16,289 nucleotides of DNA from Xanthoparmelia taractica (taxonomy: Eukaryota; Ascomycota; Lecanoromycetes; Lecanorales; Parmeliaceae): the NCBI GenBank assembly GCA_033085395.1, contig MU853214.1, forward strand, positions 7,767 through 24,055, written 5' to 3'. A program made the position numbers and the translations under genes. Shown here piece by piece: positions 1 to 8,336 of this stretch. A model generated the notes under the pieces. It made no database searches. It worked only from the letters and a program-made list of their open reading frames with translations, and had not been told where the DNA came from. Position 1 is the stretch's first letter. Each line of letters opens with the position of its first letter.

Positions 1-91
1 ATTATTTATTTTTATTATTTATTTTTATTATTTATTTTTATTATTTATTTTTATTATTTATTTTTATTATTTATTTTTATTATTTATTTTA
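1..91. repeat. 13-bp minisatellite, 7 tandem copies
   Basis: The unit ATTATTTATTTTT is repeated head to tail seven times from the first base of the window. Copies start at 1, 14, 27, 40, 53, 66 and 79, and only the last base of the final copy differs. The array probably extends beyond the left edge. Composition is purely A/T and no function is implied. Confidence 0.95.
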
Positions 92-238
92 AGATCGAAA
101 CTCTTATATTTTATAAGAGAGTTATTTTAATAAAATGCTATTAATTACGCTATAATAATCTATTTCTTCGCTCTTTAATAATAATAATCTCGCTTATATT
201 AAATTAATCTTAAAATTAAAAGAGATTTTCTTTATATA
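92..238. other. AT-rich RIP-type flank left of element 1
   Basis: No gene is visible. CA and TG are almost absent while CG remains, as in the other spacers of this window. This is the left half of the site into which element 1 inserted; the right half resumes at 7683. Confidence 0.7.
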
Positions 239-243
239 TTTAA
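239..243. repeat. Target-site duplication TTTAA, left copy (element 1)
   Basis: TTTAA lies directly before the TG that opens the 5' LTR. The same five bases lie directly after the CA that closes the 3' LTR (7678-7682). Five bp is the usual duplication length for Ty3/Gypsy integrases. Confidence 0.9.
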
Positions 244-406
244 TGTCACGAAATGCACTTGCCAAGCCTATTAAGAAATCGGCTAAGGCAAGTGCTTTGC
301 CGGCTACTTGGCAGGCTGGCTGACTTAGATAGAATTTTCCTCCTTAGAATAATCAAGAATTAGACACCCACTTGATAAACTAAATACACCCCTATTTGCT
401 ATTACA
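244..406 (+). repeat. 5' LTR of element 1 (163 bp)
   Basis: It begins TGTCACGAAATG and ends TTGCTATTACA, pairing with 7515-7677. It contains an inverted repeat (GCACTTGCC at 255-263, GGCAAGTGC at 287-295) that could fold into a hairpin in DNA or RNA. Four of the nine differences from the 3' LTR look like C-to-T or G-to-A changes in this copy, all in CpA/TpG context. The LTR is richer in G+C than the internal region. No convincing TATA box is seen. Confidence 0.96.
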
Positions 407-409
407 GTA

Positions 410-423
410 TAATAGCAACGCCC
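410..423 (+). other. Primer-binding site of element 1, masked by RIP
   Basis: TAATAGCAACGCCC starts 3 bp after the 5' LTR. A canonical site should begin TGG, complementary to the CCA end of a tRNA. Here it reads TAA, but the same position in element 2 (8323-8336) reads TGATAGTAACGCTT. The two differ only by transitions, so an ancestral TGGTAGC start is inferred. That resembles sites used by initiator-Met-type tRNAs with an AGC acceptor start. The tRNA identity is inference. Confidence 0.65.
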
Positions 424-1153
424 AAATAGCTGTTGTAGCTATTTTAGGAGATCCTTTATCATTGCTTAATTAGTACTACTATATTCGTTGAAATAATCCT
501 TCTCTTCTTCGCGAAGAACTGTATTCTATCTAATAAGATTCGTATGTAAAATCATCGGAATTCTTACCCGGACAATCGTAATCTCACTAAGTTCGTTATC
601 AAACTCATCTTTCACACACTCACTATTATTACTATTATTGCTATAGCTCACTTATTATTACTACATTATCGTATTGCTACTGCTATAGATAATTACCGCC
701 CCTTTTAAATCACTTATCTTACTATTTTTACTACTATCTTTGCTATAAAAGAAAGGAAATACTACACTATTTAATTGCATATTACTATTATCCTGACTTC
801 GTCAGCTCTAAATTCTATCTCTCGAGATATTATTATTTTAACCTTTCAAATAGACGAATTTCTACACTTCGAGCACGTCTTTATTAGTCTTATCTCCGAC
901 GATATTAAATAATTTATTATCGATATTATTAAGATTAATTTTAGGCCTTTAAAGATTATAAAAGAAGTAATTTTATTAGTTCATGACGTACGAGTAAGAG
1001 CTCGTTCTATATCTATTAAAGTATTAAGCTATAATTAATCTACTAGCTAAGCACTTAATTAACTAATTTTTAGAGTTACTCTAATTAGATTTAAGGTTAA
1101 TATTCAATTATTAAGAAGATTAAGAGAATCTTCTTCTATCGATAATATCTTAT
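424..1153 (+). other. Leader of element 1 with CTA/TTA-rich low-complexity tract
   Basis: This stretch lies between the primer-binding site and the first recognisable gag codons. About 620-760 is rich in ACTATTATT-type trinucleotide runs. TCTTCGCGAAGA at about 503-514 is a short palindrome. The gag N-terminus probably starts near the right end, but no defended start codon can be picked because the frame is corrupted. Nothing else is recognised. Confidence 0.55.
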
Positions 1154-2070
1154 TCTTCGCCCTTAGAAAGTCTTATTAAAAATTCTCTCGTTATTAACTC
1201 TAATTCTAATAATTTAATTAATTCAAACTCTATATTAAATCCTACTTTAAACTTAAATATAAATTCTACTTCTAGAGGTACTTTAAGTAACTTTAATATA
1301 ATTAAAAATAATAACGTTAATTAATAGAATATTAACTTCTCATAGCAACAATGAACTATATTATAAGATCTTTTACGTAGCGTATCTGAATCGCCTGATA
1401 AGCGAGGATCGCTAGGATAGAATGGCATTAGTGCTATAGTAGGAACTATATTAGCCAGTAGATGGAATACTAATAATATAAGATTTTTCAACTCGATATA
1501 TAAGAATAAGTCGATGGCTTTCGATATTTCTTTAATGAAGTATATATTAGAGAAGACTTACTTTCGGGATATGCATTTATTTTTAAAGTATACTCGTGAC
1601 GTAGCTAGTTTTAAGAATAATAAACTCGTTTATACGAATCTCTAAATATACTTTAAAAAGTCTACTTTGAAATAATAATTAAGTAAGCTTTTTAATAATA
1701 ATAAGCGTCTAATAGAGCTTAAGAATAAACTAAATAAGTGAGAGAGAATACTTATTGAACGATTTAAGATATCTATTAATATAATAATTAATTCGTTATT
1801 AAAGAAGAGATATACTTTAAGATATACTACTAATAAAAGAAAATCTCGAGAGTATATATAAAAGATCTTATATGCTTCGAAGAATATCGACTTAATTAGC
1901 ATCAAAAATTAGCTTAATATTATTTATAATAACTTGAATATTAAGCTAAGACGTGATCTAAGAAGATTAAAGAATCGAACTATCTTATATAATTTTCTAA
2001 AGAAGATAAATAATCTTAAATATAATTAATAAATCTATATAAATAGATATAATTCGAGAATATAGAGATT
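1154..2070 (+). pseudogene. gag: Gag (capsid-type retrotransposon gag) remnant, element 1
   Basis: Gag forms the particle that packages the element's RNA. Read in one frame with stops taken as mutated Gln/Trp, the start is Ser/Asn-rich. The typical fungal gag core follows from about 1454: SRWN at 1457, YFRDMHLF, then ERFK, and a later stretch REYIQKILYASKN. The same order (WNA, YYRNVILF, ARFK, REPASYIQ) occurs in element 2 at 9350-9760, which supports homology. The segment is broken by many stops. At 2071 the frame moves across a TTC run into the Gln-rich tail. No intact start is visible. Family assignment is from the core pattern; function is known from the family only. Confidence 0.85.
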
Positions 2071-2093
2071 TTCTTCTTCTTCTTCTTCTTCTT
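2071..2093 (+). repeat. TTC trinucleotide microsatellite in gag
   Basis: About seven and a half TTC units lie at the junction of the gag core (frame of 1154) and the Gln/Ser-rich tail (frame of 2103). The frame change across this run suggests replication slippage here. Confidence 0.8.
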
Positions 2094-2102
2094 AAGAGAA
2101 TA

Positions 2103-2640
2103 TCTTTACGAGATCTTTTTAGAATTATTCTTTATAAAATCGAAGTGATAGCAATAGAGATATTTCGAATTAGTATCAACCTTATTTACAATCGTAGTCT
2201 TCTCAATAATTTCAATTTCGGTCTTAGCAAAGTGTAGATTCTAATAATTAATATTAGCGATCTTACTTTTAGTAATATAAAAGTTAAAACGCTTAATCAA
2301 CTTAATTATTTTCTCATATATTTCCTCGTTAATTTAATAGTTAAAACGCTTATTTAAATTCGTAGCAAAACCCCTATTAGCAAAACGCTTAGCCTCGTTA
2401 ATCCCTGCAAATCGCCGCTTTAAACGTATTAAATTCGATCTCGAATCGATCTTTATTTAATAGTTAGCAATAGTAGTTTTCTTTAAGATTAATCTAAGAT
2501 TTTTAGTAGAATTAAAGCAATTAAAGATCTTAATTTAATGCTATAAATCGTTTAAAAGTAGCTACTTATTAGATCTCTACTATTAATAAAAATATTAAAT
2601 ATAATAAGCAAGCTCAAGGTTCGAACTATTAAAAAAAAAT
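2103..2640 (+). pseudogene. gag: Gag C-terminal Gln/Ser/Asn-rich tail, element 1
   Basis: In the frame starting at 2103 the conceptual product is dominated by Gln, Ser, Asn, Tyr and Pro, and most stops sit where Gln (CAA/CAG) is expected. Element 2 has an equivalent Gln-rich tail at 9950-10500, so it is a shared feature rather than chance. Such tails in fungal Gypsy gag proteins are usually disordered. From about 2550 the readable frame changes again, and an A9 run near 2631-2639 is a likely slip site before the pol frame. No catalytic motif is expected or seen. Boundaries are approximate. Confidence 0.6.
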
Positions 2641-2781
2641 ATTAATATCGAATACTCTTATTTTACAGGCGAAGATTAGTATAGAAATAAGATATATTAC
2701 GTTAATTCTAAGTATAATCCTAAGCTTCCTATACAATTAAATAATAATTAGTTTACTAACTTTATGAAAATCGAAATCTAC

Positions 2782-2847
2782 TGCCGAAACTATTAGGAAT
2801 CCTTCTCATTTAAGATCAAATTACATAAGCATTTACGTATTAGCTGC
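2782..2847 (+). other. C2HC zinc-finger-like motif between gag tail and protease, element 1
   Basis: Conceptual residues show Cys at 2782, a second ligand position now Tyr at 2791 (TGT-to-TAT type change), His at 2824 and 2830, and Cys at 2845. The pattern is C-x2-C-x12-H-x4-C with LHKHLR in the middle. It resembles a C2H2-type finger more than the usual retroviral CCHC knuckle (C-x2-C-x4-H-x4-C). The same motif recurs in element 2 at 10594-10659. Confidence 0.7.
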
Positions 2848-3009
2848 TCTGGAAAGCACATCTATATCAACGAAGCAGTGCTAACGAAGTCTTCTAACTC
2901 TTCTAACTCTAAGGAGTAATTTATAAAGCCTTCTAATCCTTCTAACTCCGAGAAATAACTTATAAAATTATCTAACTTCGCTAATAAAGATCTAAAAATT
3001 ATTAAATAT

Positions 3010-3490
3010 ATCGTTTTCAATTAGAATTTAAGAAATAATTTTACTTTTCGAAATTAAACTTACGTTATAATTAAAGTTAAGCTCGATCTCGCTAATTAAG
3101 AGAATAAAGTTTATATTAATATCGAATATAATGTGAGTTTAATAGATAGAGTATAATATTCTTAGTAATATTCGAATATAGCTATCTTTAAAATAATAAC
3201 ACCCTTATAAGTGCGTGGAATCGGTGCTTCTAAGCACGAGACTTCGAAGTATATTACATAAGATATCTATCTTTCTAAAATTGATGATTAAGAACGAAGA
3301 GTGCTTATATATCTACGTAGAAAATTATATATTATCGATGACTTGCGTGCCAAAATGCTTATTAAAAATAATATTATTAGGCTCGAAGGAATTATTATTA
3401 ATGTAGTCAATAAGAAAGTAAGCATTAATAGCTATAGCATCACGATTAATATCATAGCTTAATCTCGGGGCGAGTTTATGCGGAGAAAGA
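3010..3490 (+). other. Retropepsin-like protease domain remnant, element 1
   Basis: The segment starts with a TFRN-Y-V type lead-in at about 3045. The active-site triplet position follows at 3118-3126, where DTG has become N-I-E, then NVSLIDR, and VRGIGASKHE at about 3211-3240. Farther on come DDLRAKML (about 3343) and SINSYSITI. In active elements this aspartic protease cleaves the Gag-Pol precursor. Loss of the catalytic Asp and Gly makes this copy inactive. A 63-codon open frame at 3215-3406 is out of the pol frame and is not a gene. Confidence 0.85.
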
Positions 3491-4080
3491 TCTATATTAA
3501 ATTATTTATTTTCGTGTCTTCGCATAGCGAGATAATTCTATTAATTAAGGAAATTAATCTATCTAGCGATTGTAATTTCTTATTTGAGTCAGCATAGATA
3601 AATTTAATAATATTCGCTTATTTGATTAATTATATAATAACTAGAATTCTGGTTTAAAATAAGTCTAATATATCTATTTAAATCTTAAGGAAATTGAGAC
3701 TTGAAAATATTCTCGAAATAAACTACGAAAATTACTTTTAAATTAATATCGAATCTAAATTTATCTTAACGAAAATAGTTATAAATTTAAGCTTAAATTT
3801 AAGCTTAAATTAATTAACTTTTTTATTAACTAAAGAAACTAAGCTATTAAATAAAGTTATGGTTTTTGAGAATATATAGACTAAGGCTATATTAATTGAT
3901 TTAGTTAACGAATTTCCATAGATCTAGCGAGATATCGACTTTATTAAAGTGTTAGAAGTGAAGTAAATAAAGCTTTTATTAAGAAATAATTAATAAATTA
4001 AGATTAGTGAAAAAGTTAAAATCTATTTCTTAAGCGCATGAGATTGAGAGATAGTCGATAAAGTCTTTAATAAGCTACAC

Positions 4081-4785
4081 GAATAGAGAAGACTTAAATA
4101 AATCAAAGAATTTATATTCTTCTCTTATTCGATATTTGTTATATGAAAAATACTCTCTAATAACATTATCAAGAAAAGACTAATAATTAATATCTAAAAT
4201 TTAAATAACTTATTGCTTCGAGATATATATTTAATATCTCTTTAATAGAATATAATTGAAATACTAACTAATTATAATTTTATTTTAATAATCGATATTA
4301 CTTCGTTTTTCTATCAATAACGAGTATATTTAAACTACCGCTATATATAGACTATTATAAGTTATAGGAATTAAGAAACTTTTAATATTTCAATTATAAA
4401 TTATATAAATTTAATTACTTATATTTAACGTCAAATTAATAAGATTTTACGATATATTCTTAGCGCAAAAGCTTATATTAATAATGTGATTACGAGTGCT
4501 AGAATATTTTAATAGTACTTATAAGATCTTCGTTAGCTATTTAAGCTTTTCATAAAGTTTAATATTATTATTTTTTCTATAAAGATCTTTTTAAGATATT
4601 CGAATATTAACTTGCTAGATAGAAAAGTTAATTCTTTCGACTTAATTTCTCTAGAAGATAAGCTTAAAGCTATTTTAAATTTGCATTATTCTAGTATATT
4701 AGAAGAACTCGAACATTACTTGAGATTAATCGACTATCTTCGTTAATATATTTATTTCTATATATAATTAATATAGCCTCTATAG
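4081..4785 (+). other. Reverse transcriptase domain remnant, element 1
   Basis: Recognisable blocks run in order. A KEF-FSYSIFV block at about 4096 precedes an RGxNNLLLRD-like stretch at about 4190-4225. Motif A keeps its Asp (IIDITSFF, Asp at 4294-4296), and an RYIQTIISYR block follows. The YxDD box at 4474-4485 reads YINN, both Asp codons changed GAT-to-AAT. The connection block LEHYLRLIDYLRQYI starts at 4708. Both metal-binding acids of the YxDD box are lost, so the enzyme would be dead even without the stops. Order and spacing match Ty3/Gypsy RT. Confidence 0.92.
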
Positions 4786-4959
4786 AAGCTTAAAACACTA
4801 CTTTTTAAAGAAGTATCAAACTCTAGATATTAGCGAAAGCAATACTCTTCTAGAATAAAATTATCTATAGCTTTAAAGAAGCAATTAACTTCTTTTCAAC
4901 TTCTCTAAAAAGCACTATCACAGTTAACAATTTTAATGTATTTTATTAATACTCGAACT

Positions 4960-5400
4960 TTGTAAGTTAATTTAAATATCTCAAAGAAATTTAATTTTAA
5001 AGCGATAGTCTTTTATATTAAATTAAATATATATAAGAGTAATAAATGACCCTCTCGTATAGAGACGAAGTCTATTCTTTTTCTATTAAGGCTTCTAACT
5101 ATAATAGAAAGAAACTATTAGTCTATCGAATTGAAGATTGCTAGTCTTATTTGATGTCTAAAGAAAATAAGATATATAATCGAATCCTTAAAGCATTCTG
5201 TGAGAATATAGATAGACTATTCTATTTTTATTGATATTATAAAGCAAAATTCGATTATCTCAATTATATTAATAATGCAAATAAACGTTCGTTTAATTCG
5301 AGCTACTTAATTCTTAAGATAGTTTAATCTAGCTATCTCTTACAAACCTAACAAAGAGTATATTATACCTAACGCTCTTTTAAGACTTATAAGTTTAAAT
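4960..5400 (+). other. RNase H domain remnant, element 1
   Basis: This follows RT directly in the same frame. The opening DAS-type motif reads N-I-S at 4975-4983, then K-F-F-F-K-A. A WPSR block starts near 5047 and an ERNY-SIELKIASLIW block runs from about 5107, with the Glu at 5128 kept. A YKPNKEYIIPNALLR block follows at about 5341-5388, where the catalytic PDA reads PNA (5371). Two of the acids that bind metal are thus Asn by G-to-A change. The role in active elements is degradation of the RNA strand in the RNA:DNA hybrid. Confidence 0.85.
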
Positions 5401-5760
5401 AAGAATAATTCGCTACCTTATTATTATTCGAAGTTGAATGCTTTATATATCGTAAGCTTGATAGAAATAAATACTTTATTTTATAAGAAATGTATTTAAG
5501 ATTATCAAGAAGATAATTATTAGAAAAGAATTTTTATATAGCTCGATATTAATAATAATCTAACTAGCGAGAACGTAGCTTCTTTATCTTTCGTGCGGGA
5601 AAAGTATCTTCTAACTATTAATGTTAATCCCTATTTTTCGCCTCGGTCGAAAGATAGTTAATAGTAAGAATAAGAATAGCAAAGTTAATAGTAGAAGTAG
5701 CAAAGTTTCTAGCGAGATCTTATTTTTTATGTTAATAGAATTATTAATTAATAACGACTT

Positions 5761-6880
5761 TATATTTCTTTTTTACTAATAAAAGATATTCTTATTTTAA
5801 TATATAAAAAAGAGTATTCTAGCTTTTAGAGATACTACGAAATCGTTATATTATTCTAATATATTTATGAGATTATAAAGCACTTGCGAGACTTTATTCG
5901 ATATTATTTAGAGTGCTTAGTTCTACAGATAAGAAGACACGTATCTTACGATAGCTTAAAGTTAATCTTATCTCCGTCCGTGCCTTTTTACACTCTAACT
6001 ATTAACTTTATGCTAATCTTATCTCTCTTAAATTATAGATTAAATTATATTATATTTATTATCTATAAGTTTATTAAAGCTATTTAATTAATTCTTAATA
6101 AATTAATGTGAAAAGTATTCTATTAGATAAAAGTACTTTTAAATCGACTTAATCTTATTAATTAGAGAATCTTAAAAGTCATTATTAGCGATCGAGATAG
6201 AAAATTTCTTTCGAAGCTCTGGAAATCGCTTTTCAAACTATTAAAGATTTCTCTACTTTATTTAATAATCTATTATTTATAGACTAATAATACGAGCGAG
6301 CGTACTAATTAGACTACTAAGATAGCTTTAAGATACTTCGTGTATATCTTAGAGAGATCTTCTTTATGATCGAAAGTGCTATTATAAATGTAAGTCTTCT
6401 TAAATAACTTCGTCTCTTTTGAAAGTAAGATTACGTCGAGCGAAGTAATCTATGATTTTACTTTAAATAGATCTCTAGATTTACTTCGTTTACTAGTTAA
6501 AATCGATTACGTCTCTATACAAATTATAATTAAAGATACTATTAATTTTATTTAAATATTTAATAAATTTTATTACGATAGAAAGTACTAATTAATATTT
6601 CTTAGAATAGGAAAATAGATACTTCTTCGACTGCATAAAGGCTATAAGATTTTATCTATTCTCGGCATTATTAATAAGCTAGTATAATAGTATATCGATT
6701 CTTTTTAGATAGTGAATAGAGTAGATAGACTCGTCTATAGACTAACTGTTTCTATAGAATAAAGAGTTTATCTCGTCTTTACGATAGTATAATTAAAATC
6801 TTATTTTACGCTATAGAACGATTCTTTTCAACGCTCTCGGCCTTAGTATATCTCGTCTATTTCTATTAATAACGATGATA
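5761..6880 (+). other. Integrase remnant (HHCC, DDE core, C-terminal domain), element 1
   Basis: The zinc-binding HHCC box (about 5806-5916) has both His positions as Tyr, and only the last Cys (ECL) survives. In the catalytic core the first Asp is Asn at 6004-6006. The second Asp (ISDRDRKF) is intact at 6190-6192, and Glu (SERTNQT) is intact at 6298-6300, giving the D-x35-E spacing expected for Ty3/Gypsy integrase. The C-terminal part follows with YDRKY (about 6580), LRLHKGYKI (about 6631) and RLVYRL (about 6730). This enzyme normally inserts the cDNA and makes the 5-bp duplication seen here. Confidence 0.93.
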
Positions 6881-6891
6881 CTATTAATTTA

Positions 6892-7060
6892 GAAATCGAA
6901 TAACTTCTTAATAAACGAATTATTAAAAAGGGATGTGATTTGATTATAGAATATCTAATAAGATGAAAGAAATATAATTTTAAATACGATTAGTGATATA
7001 ATATTAAAGATCTTGATAATGCTTCTGAGTTAATAAAGGAATATAAGGAGAAAGTAGCTA
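6892..7060 (+). other. Chromodomain remnant at Pol C-terminus, element 1
   Basis: The conceptual residues read E-I-E, NKRIIKKG, IIEYLIR then TGA (Trp expected, 6964-6966), KKYNFKYD, TAG-TGA (6991-6996), then YNIKDLDNASELIKEY. This is the standard chromodomain layout with two of its aromatic positions turned into stops. In chromoviruses it binds methylated histone tails and steers integration to heterochromatin, which fits the location. The domain call is firm; targeting is known from the family, not shown here. Confidence 0.92.
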
Positions 7061-7080
7061 GAATTCGAGCTATTATACTT

Positions 7081-7504
7081 CTATAATCTTATCTCCGTTT
7101 TTTAACTTACTCGCAAAAAGAAGAGATAGTTTAAGAAAATATAATATCGCTACTTTATTAATGCCTTTATAAACTATATATTATAGTAATACTACACTTA
7201 TTTATCTCGCCGCTGCGTCTAAACGTTTAACGAGTATTATTAATTAAGATTAATTCTCCTCTATTCGATAACGTTTATATAATTATTAAAGGAATATAAT
7301 AATATATAATCGTTGTTGTGATATGAAGAAGTTTATATATTAATTGATATTCTAATAATATGGTTTGGCCGTCAAAAAGATCTTACTATTACTAGCTTTC
7401 CGCTAATTTTAGTATGCTATTATTAAGGAATTTTAATCGATAAAGCTTTTCTATATACTTTAATATATATATAATAAGCGAGATCGCTTATTTTTCTTCT
7501 ATTT
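7081..7504 (+). other. 3' non-coding region of element 1
   Basis: Between the chromodomain and the 3' LTR no domain is recognised. The frame may run on for some codons, since stops at 7084 and 7129 could be mutated Gln. The stretch at 7310-7410 keeps several TG/CA dinucleotides and is less degraded than neighbouring sequence. Confidence 0.5.
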
Positions 7505-7514
7505 CGGCGGATGC
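7505..7514 (+). other. Polypurine-tract position of element 1
   Basis: CGGCGGATGC sits directly against the TG of the 3' LTR, where plus-strand priming occurs. It is G-rich in an otherwise A/T setting, as expected of a former purine tract, but C and T interruptions make it imperfect. Confidence 0.45.
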
Positions 7515-7677
7515 TGTTACGAAATGTACTTGTCAAGTCTATCAAGAAATCGGCTAAGGCAAGTGCTTTGCCGGCTGCTTGGCAGGCTGGCTAACTTAGA
7601 TAGAATTTTCCTCCTTAGAATAATCAAGAATTAGACACCCACTTGACAAACTAAATACACCCCTATTTGCTGTTACA
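7515..7677 (+). repeat. 3' LTR of element 1 (163 bp)
   Basis: It begins TGTTACGAAATG and ends TTGCTGTTACA, the same length as 244-406 with no indels. Nine transitions separate the two copies. Five look like changes in this copy (two CpA, two CpC and one TpG context). The terminal inverted motif is TGTTAC/GTTACA-like, typical of LTR ends. Confidence 0.96.
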
Positions 7678-7682
7678 TTTAA
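7678..7682. repeat. Target-site duplication TTTAA, right copy (element 1)
   Basis: It is identical to 239-243 and directly follows the terminal CA of the 3' LTR. Confidence 0.9.
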
Positions 7683-8156
7683 ATTATTTATAAGTTTATT
7701 AAATAGCGATATTAAAAGCGAATATATTTTAATTACTCTCGCTAATTTTATTTCTTCTTAAAAATAATCTATTTTTAAAATATTATATGAATTAATTTTT
7801 AATAAAGATCTCTTCGATTTTCGAGCGAAGCTTATCTTATTAGCGCTATTAACTTTAAAAGCTCTAAGTTCTAATTATATCAATTAAAGAGATTAAAATC
7901 TTAATTTCTTTAAGTTATTTTAATAATATTAATAAGCTTAAAAATATTTTTAATTATTAAATATAAAAATAATAGATTAAGAATAAATTATAGCTCTTAG
8001 ATATCTAATAATATATTATTAAGAAAATTAAAATATAAAATAAGTTTATAATAAAACTATATTATATTTAAATCTTATTATAAGCGAAATTCTCGCTTTA
8101 TAATTAAGAATAAAATTAACGTTAAAGATATCTAGATAATTCTTAAGAAGTTTAAA
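7683..8156. other. RIP-saturated AT-rich spacer
   Basis: No gene or domain is seen on either strand. CA/TG are almost absent while CG (TCGA, GCGA, ACGT) persists. This suggests old repeat-derived sequence that predates the insertion of element 1 and is the target for element 2 on its right side. Confidence 0.7.
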
Positions 8157-8319
8157 TGTCACGGTATTTCTGTATGCCAAAGGCATTTCGGGAAGATCGG
8201 GGAAGGATCGGGGAGGCTAGGCCAAATTTGTATTAGTTTCTCAGCATGATCTCCGTCACTACGGCCCTTAGAATTCGACAGACTTTTGAATGAATCAATC
8301 CCAGATCTTTTCCATAATA
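8157..8319 (+). repeat. 5' LTR of element 2 (163 bp)
   Basis: It starts TGTCACGG, sharing the first seven bases with element 1's LTR. The end is set by aligning the primer-binding site, which gives exactly 163 bp, the same as element 1. The terminal CA would read TA here. It includes the hairpin TGCCAAAGGCA (about 8176-8186) and a G-rich run (8190-8220). It is one of the most GC-rich pieces of the window. A 63-codon reverse-strand open frame across it is fortuitous. Confidence 0.75.
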
Positions 8320-8322
8320 ATA

Positions 8323-8336
8323 TGATAGTAACGCTT
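8323..8336 (+). other. Primer-binding site of element 2
   Basis: TGATAGTAACGCTT starts 3 bp after the inferred LTR end, the same offset as in element 1. It differs from TAATAGCAACGCCC only by transitions. TGA in place of the canonical TGG is consistent with RIP. Confidence 0.6.

Larger units (their letters stand above)
2641..7080 (+). pseudogene. pol: Pol polyprotein remnant: zinc finger, protease, RT, RNase H, integrase, chromodomain
   Basis: A single plus-strand frame can be followed for about 1480 codons without a net frameshift. It carries every pol domain in Ty3/Gypsy order, listed separately below. In-frame stops are mainly TAA/TAG where Gln is expected and TGA where Trp is expected, the changes RIP produces. 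Key residues are altered by G-to-A or C-to-T: protease DTG reads N-I-E at 3118-3126, RT YIDD reads YINN at 4474-4485, the first integrase Asp reads Asn at 6004-6006, and the integrase HHCC box is largely lost. The longest open piece is only about 67 codons (5884-6087). The element is dead as a source of enzyme. The end of pol is uncertain beyond the chromodomain. Confidence 0.93.
244..7677 (+). mobile_element. Complete but RIP-inactivated Ty3/Gypsy chromovirus LTR retrotransposon (element 1)
   Basis: This 7434-bp element has two 163-bp direct LTRs starting TG and ending CA, flanked by identical TTTAA duplications. Inside are a primer-binding site, a gag remnant and a pol remnant on the plus strand. 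The domain order is protease, reverse transcriptase, RNase H, integrase, then a C-terminal chromodomain. Integrase after RT/RNase H excludes Copia, and the chromodomain places it with chromoviruses. All reading frames carry many TAA/TAG/TGA codons, mostly at expected Gln and Trp positions, so no protein can be made. The LTRs differ at nine sites, all transitions, with no indel, which points to inactivation by RIP rather than long neutral decay. Confidence 0.96.

Noticed and set aside
255..295. GCACTTGCC/GGCAAGTGC inverted repeat as terminal repeats of a separate small transposon
   Set aside because: It is internal to both LTR copies and lacks a target duplication. It is part of the LTR.
1642..1905. 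87-codon open frame on the minus strand
   Set aside because: It is antisense to the gag core of element 1, and its Leu/Ile/Phe-rich product is the reverse reading of A-rich codons. No domain and no conserved counterpart in element 2.
3215..3406. 63-codon ATG-started open frame on the plus strand
   Set aside because: It lies in a different frame from the protease, which is clearly recognisable over the same bases (VRGIGASKHE, DDLRAKML).
3782..3812. AATTTAAGCTTA direct repeat/palindrome as a regulatory site
   Set aside because: It is a two-copy 12-mer inside the pol remnant in very A/T-rich sequence. Chance or local duplication is sufficient.
5884..6087. 67-codon open frame as an independent small gene
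   Set aside because: It is simply a stop-free piece of the integrase remnant in the pol frame and begins at TTG, not ATG.
244..7677. Copia (Ty1) assignment of element 1
   Set aside because: Integrase with a chromodomain lies downstream of RT and RNase H, which is the Ty3/Gypsy order.
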